64,000 nucleotides of DNA from Elymus sibiricus (lineage: Eukaryota > Streptophyta > Magnoliopsida > Poales > Poaceae): the NCBI GenBank assembly GCA_039707655.1, contig CM077663.1, positions 437,427,830-437,491,829 of the forward strand. The letters are read 5' to 3'. Below are positions 45,693-58,636 of this stretch, piece by piece (position 1 is the stretch's first letter; each line of letters starts with the position of its first letter). The notes under the pieces are model-generated. The model did not search any database and was not told where the DNA came from. It was given only the letters and a program-made list of their open reading frames with translations. A program made the translations under genes and the position numbers.

Positions 45693-48554
45693 ATGGATCC
45701 AAGAGACTTGGAACAATAACAGTTGTTGGGGGACATAATCAACGGCGGCGGACGTGATATCTTGTCCTTTCTCAACGACACCGATGGTCTGGAAGGAGAG
45801 GATGACGGCTCCGGTGATCGAACAATGGAGTAGGAAGGACATGATCATGATGGCTCCGGTGACCGAATGCCGGAGGAAGAATGAGACCATGATGACGGCT
45901 CCGGTGACCGAACGGAGGAGGGAGCTGTTGCAAAGTCCGGCGAGGTATATATATTAATTAAGCCTGTGCTGACTAGCTAATTGATGCATTAATTGTTTTG
46001 GTATGTACATATATTAATTAACTCTTTTTTCTTCTTTTATAGCCCTCCGGATCGAGCCAAACTTCGGTAACGAGACGAGGCCCGAAGAAGAGGTTGCGCA
46101 AGGAAGAAAGGTTCACGATCACAGCACTCGCGCGGGATGGCCATCCGATTGAACCCAAGCGGACCAAGGACGCATTTTTTGCTCAGTGCGGAGCTATTGT
46201 TAGGGACTACATCCCGATCAGCATCAAGCAATGGAATAAGCCTAAGGACGGCGCCCCTGATGGTGATTATGTCACCGATAGACAGAAAGATGATCTTTGG
46301 ACCGCTCTGAAGGCAAATTTCACCCTACCGCCAGAGGAGGATCCGAATAAGCCAGTTATAGAGCCACTGGTCAAGGCGTGTGCTCTTAAGAAGATGGCAG
46401 ATCTATTCAGGAGGTGGAAGAATGAGTTGAAATCAAAGTTTGTCGACAAAGGGAAGACTCTAGAATTCACCGGCCGATTTGAGAAGATAGGTGATCACTG
46501 GCCCGCATTTGTGGCCTACAAGACATCGGACAAGAGTAAACAAATGTCAGAGACAAACAAGATCAATGCTGCAAAGAAGTAGTATCACCATCTCGAGGCC
46601 TCCTCCTTCGCCTACTCCGGCACGTCGGAGCAGTACGCCTCCTCCTCAGCCTCGTCGGCAACGGCAGAAGACAGACGCCGCCGCTCCGGCTCCTCCGGCG
46701 CGTCGGAGCACTCCGCCTCCTGCTCCGCCTCGTAAGCAACGACGGAAGAGAGACGCCACCGCTCCGGCGGCTAGCAGTACAAGAAGAGGCGGGAGGGGAT
46801 ACAGATACGGTCCATCTCTCAAGCCTATGGAAAAGTTACCATATGAGAGGACCGAGTCCGAAAACGAGGAGATATGTCAGGAGCAATTGAGGGCCCATTT
46901 TGCAAAGAAAACTCCACCTCCGAAGGAGAAGCTAGATCCGGTGAAAGTGATGCGCACTATCGATGCCCTGAAGCGACCACCACCGCCGCCGCCGGATTCC
47001 AACTATGACCGCTGTGTTAAAAAGATATATCAAGACGCGCGGCGGTCGGGAAGTACTTCCAGTGATGCAAGGTTAGCAAAACGAAGAAGTGGGAAAAAAA
47101 TTCCCCAACTCGGCGAACAGGCGAACCAATCGTGCCCCCCGCTCAAGGTGTCTAGCGATATCGTCGCTAATCATCCGGGGATGCTGCCCGGTACCAATCC
47201 TGGTGATTACCTGAGCGATGATGTACAGTTTGAGCCGTTGGAGGTGGACGAATTCAAGTACCGGTACGGGCATCCTCTCGTGAAACCTGATCATCCTCCT
47301 CTAACAACGATCATGCGAACATTGCATGAATGGTACATGAAAACCTGCCGCGAGTCAGGGAGGGATTCTTTGACGCTGATGATTAAAGAGGAGCACGACC
47401 TTGTTGGAATGGATCAGTTGAATGTTGATTTTGAGGAGATATTCCAGTTATACAATCAAAAGGCCATCGACAAAACAATCGTGACTTGCTACTGTCTGTA
47501 AGTACTACTTCTGTAATTAAGTCTCTCTCTATATATAGCTCAGCTCTTTCATTGCATGTATATATAATTATCCTCACTATATTATGCAGATTGAAGATCG
47601 TCGAATGCAGAAAAGCACAAATGTATGACATTGGGTTCATTAACCCAGATATCATACATGAGTATACGGTTAAAAACAATGTCACAGACACCGAGGACAA
47701 CTTGCTACAATCGTTGCTTAAAAATCAAAACAAAGGGACAATACTCTTTCCTTATAACTGCCAGTGAGTGTTACTGTCTTGTGCATATTCGGTTTCCCTT
47801 ATTACTCGAGGTTCTAGTAATGTAATTGATGAGTTATGCATGCGTGCGCAGGTACCACTTTATTCTACTAGAGATTAAGCTTGAGCGGGGAGTAGTAATC
47901 GTCTTAGACTCGAAACGAAAAGATCCCCAGGAATATGCGGGCATAACTGAAATGCTCCAGAAGTAAGTTCAATCGATCATTATCGCGTCATATCGGCAAC
48001 TTTGTTCATTTCCTGATATCAAGTAATTATTTTGTTTGTCTGGCAGGGTTTGGAAAGAGTTCACCGCAATTGTTCCGGCACTGCCGAGGGAGCTGCGATT
48101 TACATACCCGAAAGTAAGTACTACTAGCTAGTTCCGCGCATCTCCCATTGATTCTAGTTCCATCAATACCATTTATCATGCTTGATTATCAGTTTGATTG
48201 AACTCTATTTCTCGTAAAGTGCTTGTGGCAGGAAAAAGGGAATGATTTTTGTGAATACTACGTTTGCGAGTTCATCTACAACGCGACGACCCCTAAGCGG
48301 GGCTACTCTGAAAAACAATTTCAAGTGCGTAAGCAATAATATTCACAACTTTATTTTATTACCATGATTTGTGTTGAGTTTCATTCATATATATGTATTG
48401 ACCCCCTTCTTCAAATTAGACGTGGCAGATGTGGGATGAACTCCTACCACATGATCGCATACGAGCAATTCAAGAGGAATTGGCGGGATTCTTTCTTGAC
48501 CACGTCATAAATAAAGCCGGAGAATACCATCTGGAATTTGACATTAGATGTTAG
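45693..48554 (+). pseudogene. Second CACTA gene: Transposase_24-like plus Ulp1-like protease, with in-frame stops
   Basis: Inferred exons: 45693-45944, 46043-about 47497, 47590-47763, 47852-47962, 48047-48113, 48232-48324, 48420-48554, all with GT/AG borders. Exon 1 starts MDPRDLEQ and has stops at 45717 (TAA), and later a TAG and a TGA. Exon 2 encodes a Transposase_24-like domain (ALKANFTLPPEEDPNKP, KFVDKGKTLEF, WPAFVAYKTSDK), stops at TAG 46579-46581, and the frame then shifts into a proline-rich linker. The last exons form a C48 (Ulp1/SENP-like) protease domain with candidate His (47856-47858, QYHFILLEI), Asp (47907-47909, VVIVLDS) and Cys (48250-48252, FCEYYVCEF). Family members have a Gln before the Cys; it is not evident here. 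This is the TNPA-like partner of TNP2; with at least four stops it is probably dead, though the C-terminal exons are open. Confidence 0.75.
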
Positions 48555-48889
48555 GGATTGTAAGAGATCTTATATTGTATATATGTAGCTAGTAGCGTCG
48601 GATAGATATACGAAAACTTGTTGTTCGACCAATCTCTCGGAGAAAGAGAGGTCGATCACTTCTCTGTGTATATGTTCATGACGATCTTGTGTACTTAATG
48701 GTTCCTTCATTTGCTTACTAGCTAGCGTGTCGAGTTCTCTCTATAGTAGCTAGCGTCGACCAAGCACGGAGAAAGAGAGGACACTTCTCTCTATTAGCTA
48801 GCTAACATAATATGAAACACCTCAATTAACCCTACAACCCCCCCCCCCCCCCTAAACCCCCCTTTCAAAAAAAAAACAAAAACCCCAGT

Positions 48890-49095
48890 GCCTTTTGGTC
48901 CCGGTTGGTGTTACAAACCGGGACTAAAGGTCCTCCTGCCCAGGCTCCCCGCGGCGGCCACGTGGACGGCTTTTGGTCCCGGTTCGTAAGCGAACCGGGA
49001 CTAAAGGTTTTGGGCTTTAGTCCCGACCCTTTAGTCCCGGTTCCAGAACCGGGACAAAAGGCCCTTACGAACCGGGACAAATGGGGGTTTTCCTA
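48890..49095. repeat. Right subterminal repeats of the 10.9-kb CACTA
   Basis: Words ttttggtcccggttggtg, gaaccgggactaaagg and variants in both orientations, matching the left array. A poly-C tract at 48839-48851 lies just inside. Confidence 0.85.
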
Positions 49096-49311
49096 CTAGT
49101 GATACTAATTAGAGTCTCTAAAAAATCCTACGTTAATTAGAATTTATGAGATGTTAATCTGATGGGACCGAGTTATTATGGTGTAGATTAACCCATATAA
49201 TCGCGGGCTGAAATTTTACTCAATTCAGAAGAAAAGATTGCACGGAAGGCTCATCACGGTTGTATATATAGAGTCCTTGCCTTTCACGGCTGTAGGATTA
49301 GAAACAAAGGA

Positions 49312-49905
49312 TGATGTTTAGATTTTATCCGTCGCCTCGACGGCCGTTGGATACTCGAGCTGATAGCCGTCCGATCCGGTGTCCGTGCCCCCGCATGCCC
49401 ACTCGTTATTTCCCGCAACAAACGCTCTGTTGCAGAAACAAGATAGTCTTGCCCCGGCCCCGACAGAGCTGTCCCCCACGCGGTGCCGGCGCCAACCCAC
49501 CGCAAAATCAACCCGTGTCCGGCGTGCAGGAGCTAAACTAAAGTTTCTGCAACAGTAAGACGCGAAGTCCAGCTAATTCCTCTGCTGAAAAAGATACAGT
49601 AAGTCCAGCAACACAAAAGGGAGGATGAGCTACAGAAACTATGAGCTGCAAAAATTCAGAAATTAACACAAAATGGGATCATGCAACTTTAAGTTTCTCT
49701 GCATCACATCATAAACCGTGAGCTTCGGAAAAAAAACACAAGGGGATCCTACGGAAACTATGAGCTCCAGAAATTCAGAAACACAGAATGGGATCCTGCA
49801 TCACATCATAAACTATGAGTTTCAGAAACTATGTGTTTCAGTGCACAATTTTTCAGCAACACAAACTGGAAATACGAACCTGAAACTCAAGCAGCACATC
49901 CAGAA

Positions 49906-49955
<50 letters not shown>

Positions 49956-50296
49956 AGGGGGGGGGGTCTCCGATCCATACCTGCTAGAGTCGACGCCGGC
50001 CACCGCCGAACCCGTCGCCGTCGCCACCGCGGTGGATATGCCCCGGTCACCCAACGCCCTCCGCCGTTGCCGCCACCGCCCTCCCAAATCCAGCCGCGTA
50101 GCCCTCTCAGAGACACGGGTCGACGGGGCTGGCCAGTTGCAAGAATTCTTGTCCTGAAACAATAGCTCTGTTTCAGAAACGCAAGCGCGTGACGCGGAAT
50201 CGGGGACGCTATCGACCGTCAGATCAACAGACGATCGGACGGACGCGGAGCCGGCGGACGCGCGTGCGTAATCGGTCGGTTGAAGGTGAGCTTTTC
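49312..50296. mobile_element. Replacement segment, possibly MULE-like, about 985 bp
   Basis: In copy 1 the corresponding place is only about 90 bp (18142-18229) of unrelated sequence. The segment's two ends share some inverted words (for example atagccgtccgatccgg on the left, and atcggacgg and gctctgtttcag on the right) and the interior has repeated gaaactatgagct..cagaaattcag units about 120 bp apart (49635, 49755). No clean target-site duplication is visible because the flanking 90 bp is also missing. Confidence 0.4.
49909..49950. repeat. TG microsatellite, (TG)21
   Basis: Uninterrupted TG run inside the replacement segment, followed by a poly-G tract. Confidence 0.97.
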
Positions 50297-52069
50297 CCCT
50301 AATATATAGCTAACTTCATCGTCTCTTTCTCCCATAGCAAGAAAAAAACAATTCAATCTTTCCGTATGGACTCTCTACGGTCTCTCCATCATCAATTCCA
50401 TCAAAATTGTTTTCCTCATCTTTGCCTAGCTACGGCCCTACAATAATGAATGACGCAAAGTATTTGCTGATTAAACCTGTTAATTTTCCAGCATGCTCGG
50501 GTTGGCTAAACAACTATCATATTTGGGTGATCTGGTCGGTGTTATTCTAGCATATTTTTCAGCGCTGGCTCGATACTGAGCCGACAATCGATGGGTCCTT
50601 GAAGTCAATGTTAACGGGCAAATATACAATTGAAATGCTGATATGCCAATCGATGCTCCATAGAAAGAGGACAACAGTATGACCACGGTTCACAAAAATA
50701 CATATGATCAAGAGGACAAATGTTTACTTCAGTTTCAGTTGTTCGACACATCCATAAAATGCTCCTTGAAAATTAGCGAGGAAGTTGTGTACTGAAAGTA
50801 AAGAAATGATTTTGTAAGACCTTCAACTGCTTACACCTGGTCAAGAAGGATGGCGGAAGGAGGTACTTTCCTTATATCAATGGACCAATTTCATCTCTGG
50901 ACTTCGTATCGAACCGTGTCTACCCCCTCCAAAATAAGAACCAAAGCATGCCACGCATGCCACAGAACATCAATTACCCGCCTGGAAAATATCCTTCATG
51001 GATCCTCTGCCATCATTTTCCTCTGACACAATCTCAAGCATCTCATATGGAAGTTTCCAACATGACCTACATGCAAACACAAAAATAGAAGAGGGGAAAA
51101 TTATTTGATTCCGGATGCTTTTTTCTGTCAAAAAAATCTTCTCTTTCATACTGGTCCTACTATTGTCACATGCTACAAAAATAAAAGAAAGGTTATTATC
51201 ATATAAAGTTTTTATGTTAAAAATAGCATATGTACCCATTAAGTCAACTTCCAAAAAACATGGTCAACAAAAATAAAAAACACTTTTATCTTTCAACAAA
51301 AAATATTGCAAACGGAGTAGCTTCACGCTATTTTTTTAAGTATATAAAAAATGCTTAAATCTCACTATGTCGTAGCATCCTAGAAAAAAGAGTTATAAAT
51401 CACAACAAAAAGCTAATTCTTGTATATCCGGTATAAAAATGTCATTGAAACAAACATATAAAAGAATACCAAATTAAAATTAAAGTGTCTACATAATTTC
51501 TCACATTTAAAGACATAAAATTTCAAAAACAAAACTGGCTAGCGGTGCACATCCATGCGTTACGTCGACAAGGAGCCACATTGGTGTTCACCCCGAGAAT
51601 TCATAGGGCGTTCTATAACTTGTGGATATCGAGCAGACTAAGAAGAGTTCCCTAATTAAGAAGTGAAGTAGAAAATATAACTAAGACAAATGGATAGAAC
51701 ATTGGTAGACCTTTATTTTGACCACCATACAATGTTTATTATTTCTGAAATTCACAAAGTTAGCAATCTTCATATGGCACAGTTCAGCCACATTCGAGAC
51801 ATTGAGCTCTGTGGTTTATGCAATGATACCAATGTGCAACGCATTAACGAACAAAATTTCTGAATCGAATGGCTTACTTTTAAAATGGTTCTAAATCATT
51901 GGAATGTGTAATGAAAACATGGCTTCATGAAAACCATGTTTTGCCTTCCGTAAAAATGCATGTTTGCCACCGCAATAGAACTATTAAGTAACCATAAAAC
52001 AGATGTCAACTAACAATAACTTAATTGTAATGTTTATTTAAATTTATTAAAAAATAACGTTCTCAATAC

Positions 52070-52333
52070 ATTAGCCCGTGCGAATGCACGGATTATATAA
52101 TTGTTCGTTCCTTTGGGGACATCCAGGAAAAATATAAAATATTCAATACAGTGATTGCCAAGATGAACTGCAATATGTTGTTTGCTAAGATGAACGTATA
52201 TGATTCAAAAGAATAATAATAGTATAGTTAGATACGGGCTTGACTTGCACGCATCTAGTCCTTGATGGATGAGCGCATGTGCTAGCTAATTATAGTTACT
52301 AGTCATGAAACCCGTGCACCTGCACGGGCTAGT
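52070..52333. mobile_element. 264-bp foldback element (copy 3)
   Basis: Same element as 2914-3177, with both terminal hairpins intact as in copy 2. Confidence 0.4.
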
Positions 52334-53102
52334 AAATTTTTCCTATCTTAACGTAGGGACATTCGGGACGGTATTTCGATCATTGTATAAGCATTTATTT
52401 ACTTGTTATAGGAAGAAAATTGATTCAAACCACTTCATCTACCTGTGAATGTATTGTTTGCATGCATACCCTTTCCAACCATTAAATGTGTCGCAACTAT
52501 CTGTGCGATATTCTTGTTGTGTGACATCATGCCTCAGGAACTTTGGTTTTACAATAGATGTAACATTGTTCCAGCTTTATAAAGGTTTCCTCCGTATTGG
52601 TGGCTATTATGTTGCAAATACAAAATTCGGTGGATGTATCATTTGTTTTCCTTTTCCCCACAAATTATGATGGAGTTTGGTGTTAGGGTTTGGAGACACT
52701 GAGCAAGCAGTCGGTACCAAATTTACATTTATAATATCATGTTGTTTTCGAGATCATATTTATATGAAGTATGCACGCAAAATGTTTTGTCAGGAGTGCA
52801 TGAGGGCATTCATTTCCCCTCACGATAAATAGTGAATCCTTGCACTATTTTATGTCCTAATTGATGTGAAATGAACCCATTTAATTACATTAAATGCGAC
52901 TGTAATAATTTTTTCATAGAGTTTTCCCTTAAACTACATCAGATAGAGGTATGATTTTAGTTTCTTTATTAATGATTGAATTTTAAGAAAAAGTGTGGAT
53001 TCTAGTTATTTTTAACCGGGGACACCCATAGCTATTGTTTTTTGTTCATGGGATCTTTCTTACACACGATAGATATGGAAGGTTTAGTTTTGTTACCTTG
53101 TA

Positions 53103-53197
53103 CTGCCTCCATTACTAAATATAAGAGATTTAAAGATTTCATTATAGACTACATACAGAGTGTCTCTAAACGGTCTTATATTTAGGAATGAAGGGAG
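53103..53197. mobile_element. Stowaway-like MITE (copy 3)
   Basis: Same 95-bp element as 3913-4007, uninterrupted, flanked by TA. Confidence 0.8.
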
Positions 53198-53668
53198 TAT
53201 ATATGAATGTAGTTATCATAACTTGTGTGAAAGTATGAGCAAATCCCAAGCGATCCTGCCAGATATATGAACCAACCAAATATAGCAACTTCTCAGTTCT
53301 CACCACCAACCATATATATACATGATTCATGCAAAAAGCAGTAAATTAAATGGCAATTTTTACAACCAAAATATAAGGCACACGAAAATAATAGTCAAAC
53401 CTCCAGCTGGATAGCATGTACGCGTAGATGAAACTTGCTTAAGACGTTTACCTTTGCCAGCATCTAGAGAAGAAGGATGCAGTCGATCGCAATGTACGTA
53501 CATGAGCAGAAAAACTAACAGAGCTGCGACATGCCAGTACTCGTCATGGACTTCCACAACACTTCACTTCGTCGGGCAAGGGTGTGATCATTAACGCCTT
53601 GGCTCTCCAAATGCCACTCCGTCTTCTTCAGGACCGATCTGCATGCATTTTTTATCATTGGAGTTTTT

Positions 53669-53973
53669 TTTTTTTGACAGGGTAAAGATTTCATTTCTCA
53701 GATAATAGCAATGTCATTTACAATCAAAGATGAAATGAAATCAGGCGGGTCATCTTCCCAAACTGAAGAATTCTTCAGCATATACGCTTGTTTAGCCAAA
53801 GCATCTGCTGCGCTGTTTGCTTCTCGGTTGCAAGAAGAAAATTTCACCTCTCCAAAGTCACAAGAGAGTTGAGCGCATTCAACAATCGTTGCTACTTGCG
53901 AACCATTGAATCTATATGGATCTTTGACTGCATCAATCACAAGTTCACAGTCTGACTCAACTTCTATCCTTGA
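53669..53973 (-). mobile_element. 5'-truncated LINE fragment with RNase H-like domain
   Basis: A poly-T run (poly-A tail on the minus strand) begins in the left target site, and a 28-bp direct repeat beginning gcatgcatttttta flanks the insertion (53641-53668 and 53974-54001). Copy 1 has this site once (4456-4483). On the minus strand the body encodes IEVESDCELVIDAVKD and SCNREANSAADALAKQAYM, characteristic of the RNase H-like (RVT_3) domain at the C-terminus of plant L1-type LINEs. Only the last 300 bp were copied, as usual for target-primed reverse transcription. Confidence 0.92.
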
Positions 53974-54001
53974 GCATGCATTTTTTATCATTGGAGTTTT
54001 T

Positions 54002-54715
54002 AACGGGAGCTTTCCTACTTAATTTGTGGGAACGGGTGGAGGTTTTGCTTTTTCTTTTCACGTGAGGAATAATTTTTTCTCTTTCTACGTAAGACATTTT
54101 TTTTTGTTTTAGTAACATTGAACTTCTTTTTGCTCCAATCAGTAAGGTTGTAATTGGACGTGTCAGATGTGTTTTTATATCGGTGTGATCATCTACGCTC
54201 TCATGTTGTCCTTCCATCCTGATCTTCAATTTTACAATCTAACAGATTAATTAATTTTGATGAGATGGATTGATGGGATGTCATGTAATTTTAGCCTGAG
54301 GCTTTCCTTTTTAATTTTTTGGGAACGGGTGGAGGCTTTGTTGTTTTACGTGAGGCTTTTGTTTTTTCTGGTAAGTGAGGCTTTCCTTGTTTCTCATTAC
54401 GTGACGCTTCCCTTGTTTTTACGTGAGGGTCTCCTTGTGTCTTTGTTGTTTTTTGAGAAACTGAGGGTCTCCTTGTCTCAAAAGTAGGACTTGGACGTGT
54501 CACATTTTTCTTTTTTTTGTATGTGAGGCTTTCCCTTTTTTTTTACGTGAGGGTCTCCTTGTGTCAAACGTAGGACTTGGACGTGTCACATGCAGTTTTC
54601 TATAGGACGAAATCATCTCTGTTACGTAAGTTTTCCTTTTATCCTGATCATAAATTATACAATCTAACGGTTGAATTAATTTTGATGATGTGGATTAATG
54701 AGAGATCATGAAAAG
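54002..54715. repeat. ACGTGAGG-word repeat block (copy 3)
   Basis: Counterpart of 4480-5210, beginning directly after the right TSD of the LINE insertion. Confidence 0.6.
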
Positions 54716-55262
54716 TGCTTCCAATTAGTAAATAAGAGATTGTAATAAGACTTCTGGTAGCTGGACGGACGAGCCTCTGGTCTGTCTAGTCTCTAAACTT
54801 GTGGATGATGTAATTTCTTTCTATGTCAGTAAAGCTAGCCATGTGGCCTTTAAAAAAACACATCAATATTTATGGTTTATGGTTCTAAGATAGCACTATT
54901 ATATGGACGCCCTACTAGTATATGAAAATGGGCCACGTCACCATGTGTACAGATATGCAGCATCTCGGTGGATATACTTTTTTGTTTGCTGCATGAGAGG
55001 CATTGCACGACTTGACACTTAGAGAGTTGACTGCACAAGCTTCAAAGCTAAAAAAGTTTATCCCGAACCCGATCGTGTCAATCGCATACAGACTTGACAT
55101 AAACAGTAGCGACATTATTGGTGCAGACTGTAGACCGACCTATCACTGCATGCCTAGCGGCTGGGTGACATTGGCTGCTCGATAGTGACCGACCGGGCAA
55201 GCTAGGATTGAGGGTAAAAATATTGTAATAATTATATTTGAAAAAAAACTTATCTACAAAAA

Positions 55263-55721
55263 TTGGTATGGGGACGGGGATGTGTTACGCGTCAGCCGGC
55301 GGATCTTTTTAAAAGATCCGTCGACTCGGCAGCCGTTAGATCTAAAACTAGTAGCGTATAACACCATCCTCGCCATTGCAAAAAGGGCGGTGTTGCAGGA
55401 TTCTTCACAACAAAGTTTATGTTGCAGAAATCTTTTGCAACATAGGTGATGTTGCTGATTTTTTTTCTTCACCTTTTTTGTAACATGGGTGTTGTTGCGG
55501 AGAAAATTTTGCGACACAGATGATGTTGCAGAAAAAATATTTGCTGTGTTTTCTCGTCTTTATTTTTTTGCAACATGGATACTGCTCCGGAATACAATTT
55601 GCAACACACATGACGTTGCAGAAAAAATTACAAAAGAAGACACGTAAACAACACGCATCACACAGAGGAAGCGGTGGATCGCTCGTGTGCGATCGGCCGG
55701 CTGAAGGCAAGCATTTCCCTA
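55263..55721. mobile_element. Small MULE-like element (copy 3)
   Basis: Same as 5751-6210, with the left flanking A tract altered by one substitution (tacaaaaa) and the right flank taaaaaaa intact. Confidence 0.5.
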
Positions 55722-56859
55722 TAAAAAAACATTCCTAGAAATTGACATTGGACTAGACTTGTTGGGTATAAAGTATAACAAAAATGTATCTATTAAACCT
55801 ATAGAATCAGTGTCAAGTATATATGTAAATTTCTTATAAATTTTTGGCATGACCTTTGCTTAAGATGGGACATGTTAAGTGCCAGAAATTGGACTAAACG
55901 GAAAGGAATCAATATTTCATCAAAACAATGACAACTCTAGACATGCCATGCAAAAATAAACATATATAGCACGAAACAATTTGTGAGCAACACAATGTAA
56001 TGTTACCTTGGCAATTCGCGGGCAACACATACACATATAATGGAAGCAGTTACGTCATCATATGTTGCAGCAACATTCACTTGTCAATAGGAGGTACCGA
56101 TAACTAGTGACAGATCATCGTCACCAAAAACGATCTTCGATGACAAATCGGCCGATCAAAGACTGTTTTGGCCGTTACCGAAAAAGGACGTCCATGAAAA
56201 AAAAATTGATATGTCACAAAAGAAACGAACTTAAGTGGTAAAAAATGTGGAACTGTCAAGATTTATGTTTTGTGACAGCGCTTTAGTGACGGTGTGGATG
56301 ACGAGATTGTAGCCCTCAAAGTGTAAATATGTCCATACTCCTATGTACTACTAGTTGCAACTCTTGGTCTTATTTTCATCTGCATCCATGCTACTTTTGC
56401 AGAAGGGAGCGTCGAGCTAGGTAGGGCTAGGGAGGTAGCTGCAGCTATCACCGACCGGCACCAGATCACCATGAGAATTGCTAGGAAGGAAACCTAATCA
56501 CCACCGACGGAAGAAGATTGTTGTTGAAGGACCAATGGTGTGTTAAACGTTGACTAGTGGGGGTGAATAGGTGACTAACAAATTTAACCGTTTCTTAGTT
56601 GCTTTTAGAGGCTAGTGCAAAAATGTAAGTTCTCTAGACATGCAACTAGGTGATACACCATATACGACGCATTAGAACTAGCTACCAAGCTACACAAGGC
56701 AACAGACAAACAAGTAATAGCAAAAAGTAAAAATTAGAGACAACCACAAGTGGTTGAGACAAAGATGTAATATAAGTTCACATTCCTTATGGACTGCAAA
56801 TCTCCGTCAGAGAGGTGGAGAACAACGAATGCTCCCGTGACAACGAATATCTAACCTTA

Positions 56860-57250
56860 GGGCATGTTTGGGACTGCTCCACTCCACCAAAATCAGCTTC
56901 ACTCCACCAAATTCAGTTTGGAGGGGTATCACACGGGAGTTGCAGTTATTATGTTTGGCTTACATCTAGCTCTAGCTTCAAAAATAAGAATTTTAGTGGA
57001 AATGATCAATTTTATTGGGTGACATGGGCAAAACGAAGGGGTATCCACTTGTGGCAGTGGTGGGTAATTTCCCTCCGACTCTAGCTTCTAGAATTTTTGT
57101 AGCACCCCTGAAGAGCTTCACAAAAAACAGAGTTTATGCCTCAGAGTCAAGTTTATTTTCCGGAGCGGCATATTGTGGAACTATCCCATTTGGCTTCCAT
57201 TTTTAGAGCGGATCTGAATTTTAGGGAGCGGAGCAGTTCAAAACAGCCCC
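56860..57250. mobile_element. Tourist-like MITE (copy 3), 391 bp
   Basis: Same element with a 20-bp partial duplication of actccaccaaa near 56880-56910. TTA flanks retained. Confidence 0.8.
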
Positions 57251-58356
57251 TTAGTCTCCGAAAACAAGGTCAACGAAAGCCCAAGTTCCCTCTCACTAGG
57301 GGTTGCTCTTAGGGAGAGCTTCAAACCTTCACATGAGTCCGGGGCATAACCAAACAACTTGGAAGCTCATGGGAAACACCAACCACCTAGGATTCCCCAC
57401 AAGCCCAAGTGTAACAAGTTTCGCGATCTTGTGGGAATCAACGAACTTGAGTTTTACTTTGGTGGACTTGTAGATCGGAATCTCTTCTCGCTCTCCCTAA
57501 AAATATAGGCAGAATGTACGGCTATGGAAGGACATCTCAAGCTTTTTTGGTAGAGAACAAAGATGAAGAGCATGTTGCAGTCGCCCCCTTTCCTAATGGG
57601 GAAGACCGGTCCTACAAATAGGTGCACTTACAATCTACTTGTTATGCTGCTCCCAGTAAACTCAGAGGGTCCGACCTAGGTCTGTGGATTGGGACGATCA
57701 GACTGTCTGATGCTACTCTAGGGCACATCTGAGCATAAATAGGGGTTTATGTTTACGGTCAGAAGTGCCTCGGATAATCCTTGAAGGGTCTGAGACCCTA
57801 AATGTCGGTCCCATCTCGGGGTATCCGATAGGGCAACAGAAGCTAGCCCATTTGCTAAGATAATCCGACGTGGTCCGAAGCTAACAAGTAGCAAACATTC
57901 AGAGCATTTTTAGGTGCATCTCTCTAACATGTGTTGTGAATGGTTTTGGCTTGTCATTGGTTTACGAATCACACTTTGATTCAAGGTGTATTCCCTCTTA
58001 ATATTATTGCATACTTACGAATCAAAAATGAGATATCGCAGATAGAAAATTAACATGCCGTCTTATTTTATTCTTTTTTCATAAGGGGGTCGCCGCCCAA
58101 TCAATGTTTCATGGTGTGTATACTTTGTAATCACTCGAAACATAGTTATTCATCTAAACATAGTGTCATTAACACTAAAACCCTCATTAGAGGCTAGATG
58201 TCCTTTGAGTTGCCAACCACATAGTCTATCTACCTAGTAGATTTTAGTTTAAAAAATTATTACCCCTGTTCTCATAGGGTATCTTCGTCCTAGAAATCCT
58301 GAAGAATAATGTCCAACCCTTGACACTCTGTATTTCATTATACTTCCCCTAAATCG

Positions 58357-58636
58357 ATGGTGGAGCCGGCATGTAGGATTCGTGACACGGTGTTCAGCTG
58401 GTTGGAGTGCATGGGGGAGTTGAAAAAGACGTAGGCTATCGCAGGCGAGCACCCATACCTAGCGGAGGGCTTCCAGAGCATTGCAAATATCATATGAAGT
58501 TTAAACTGAGGAATGCAGCAGATGTTGTCATCTCTGAGGCCACTGATGTAGAGCGTCCTCAAATGTTGACTCGTAGTAGGACGGAAATAGTCCTCAAATG
58601 GGCGTTACAAGAGATGAAATCTCCGATCCGAGTTTA
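58357..58636 (+). pseudogene. Unknown ORF fragment (copy 3)
   Basis: Counterpart of 8837-9114 with the same TAG and, in addition, an extra AG in ttccagagcattg (near 58475) that shifts the frame. Confidence 0.35.

Larger units (their letters stand above)
38176..49101 (+). mobile_element. Large CACTA transposon, 10.9 kb, with TNP2 and second gene
   Basis: Ends CACTAGTACATAAC and, inverted, CACTAGTAGGAAAAC. TSD ATA at 38173-38175 and 49102-49104; copy 1 at 17930-17945 has the empty site. Contents in order: left palindromic subterminal repeats (38205-38465), a TATA box, a small coiled-coil gene, the TNP2 transposase (39922-43221), a non-coding spacer with a duplicated block, an internal cluster of the same palindromes (44346-44588), a second TATA box, a GC-rich leader, a Transposase_24/Ulp1-like gene with stops (45693-48554), and right subterminal repeats (48890-49095). 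Confidence 0.95.
18924..50988. repeat. Tandem unit, copy 2 (32 kb, insertion-rich)
   Basis: Collinear with copy 1 once five inserted segments are removed: 21056-21213, 21751-24019, 28181-29844, 38176-49101 and 49312-50296. It also lacks an 873-bp stretch present in copy 1 (5348-6220) and in copy 3. Stretches without separate entries (18924-20003, 20268-21036, 24902-26030, 26277-27382, 30773-32723, 37942-38175, 49102-49311, 50297-50988) match the corresponding non-coding DNA of copy 1. Confidence 0.95.
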
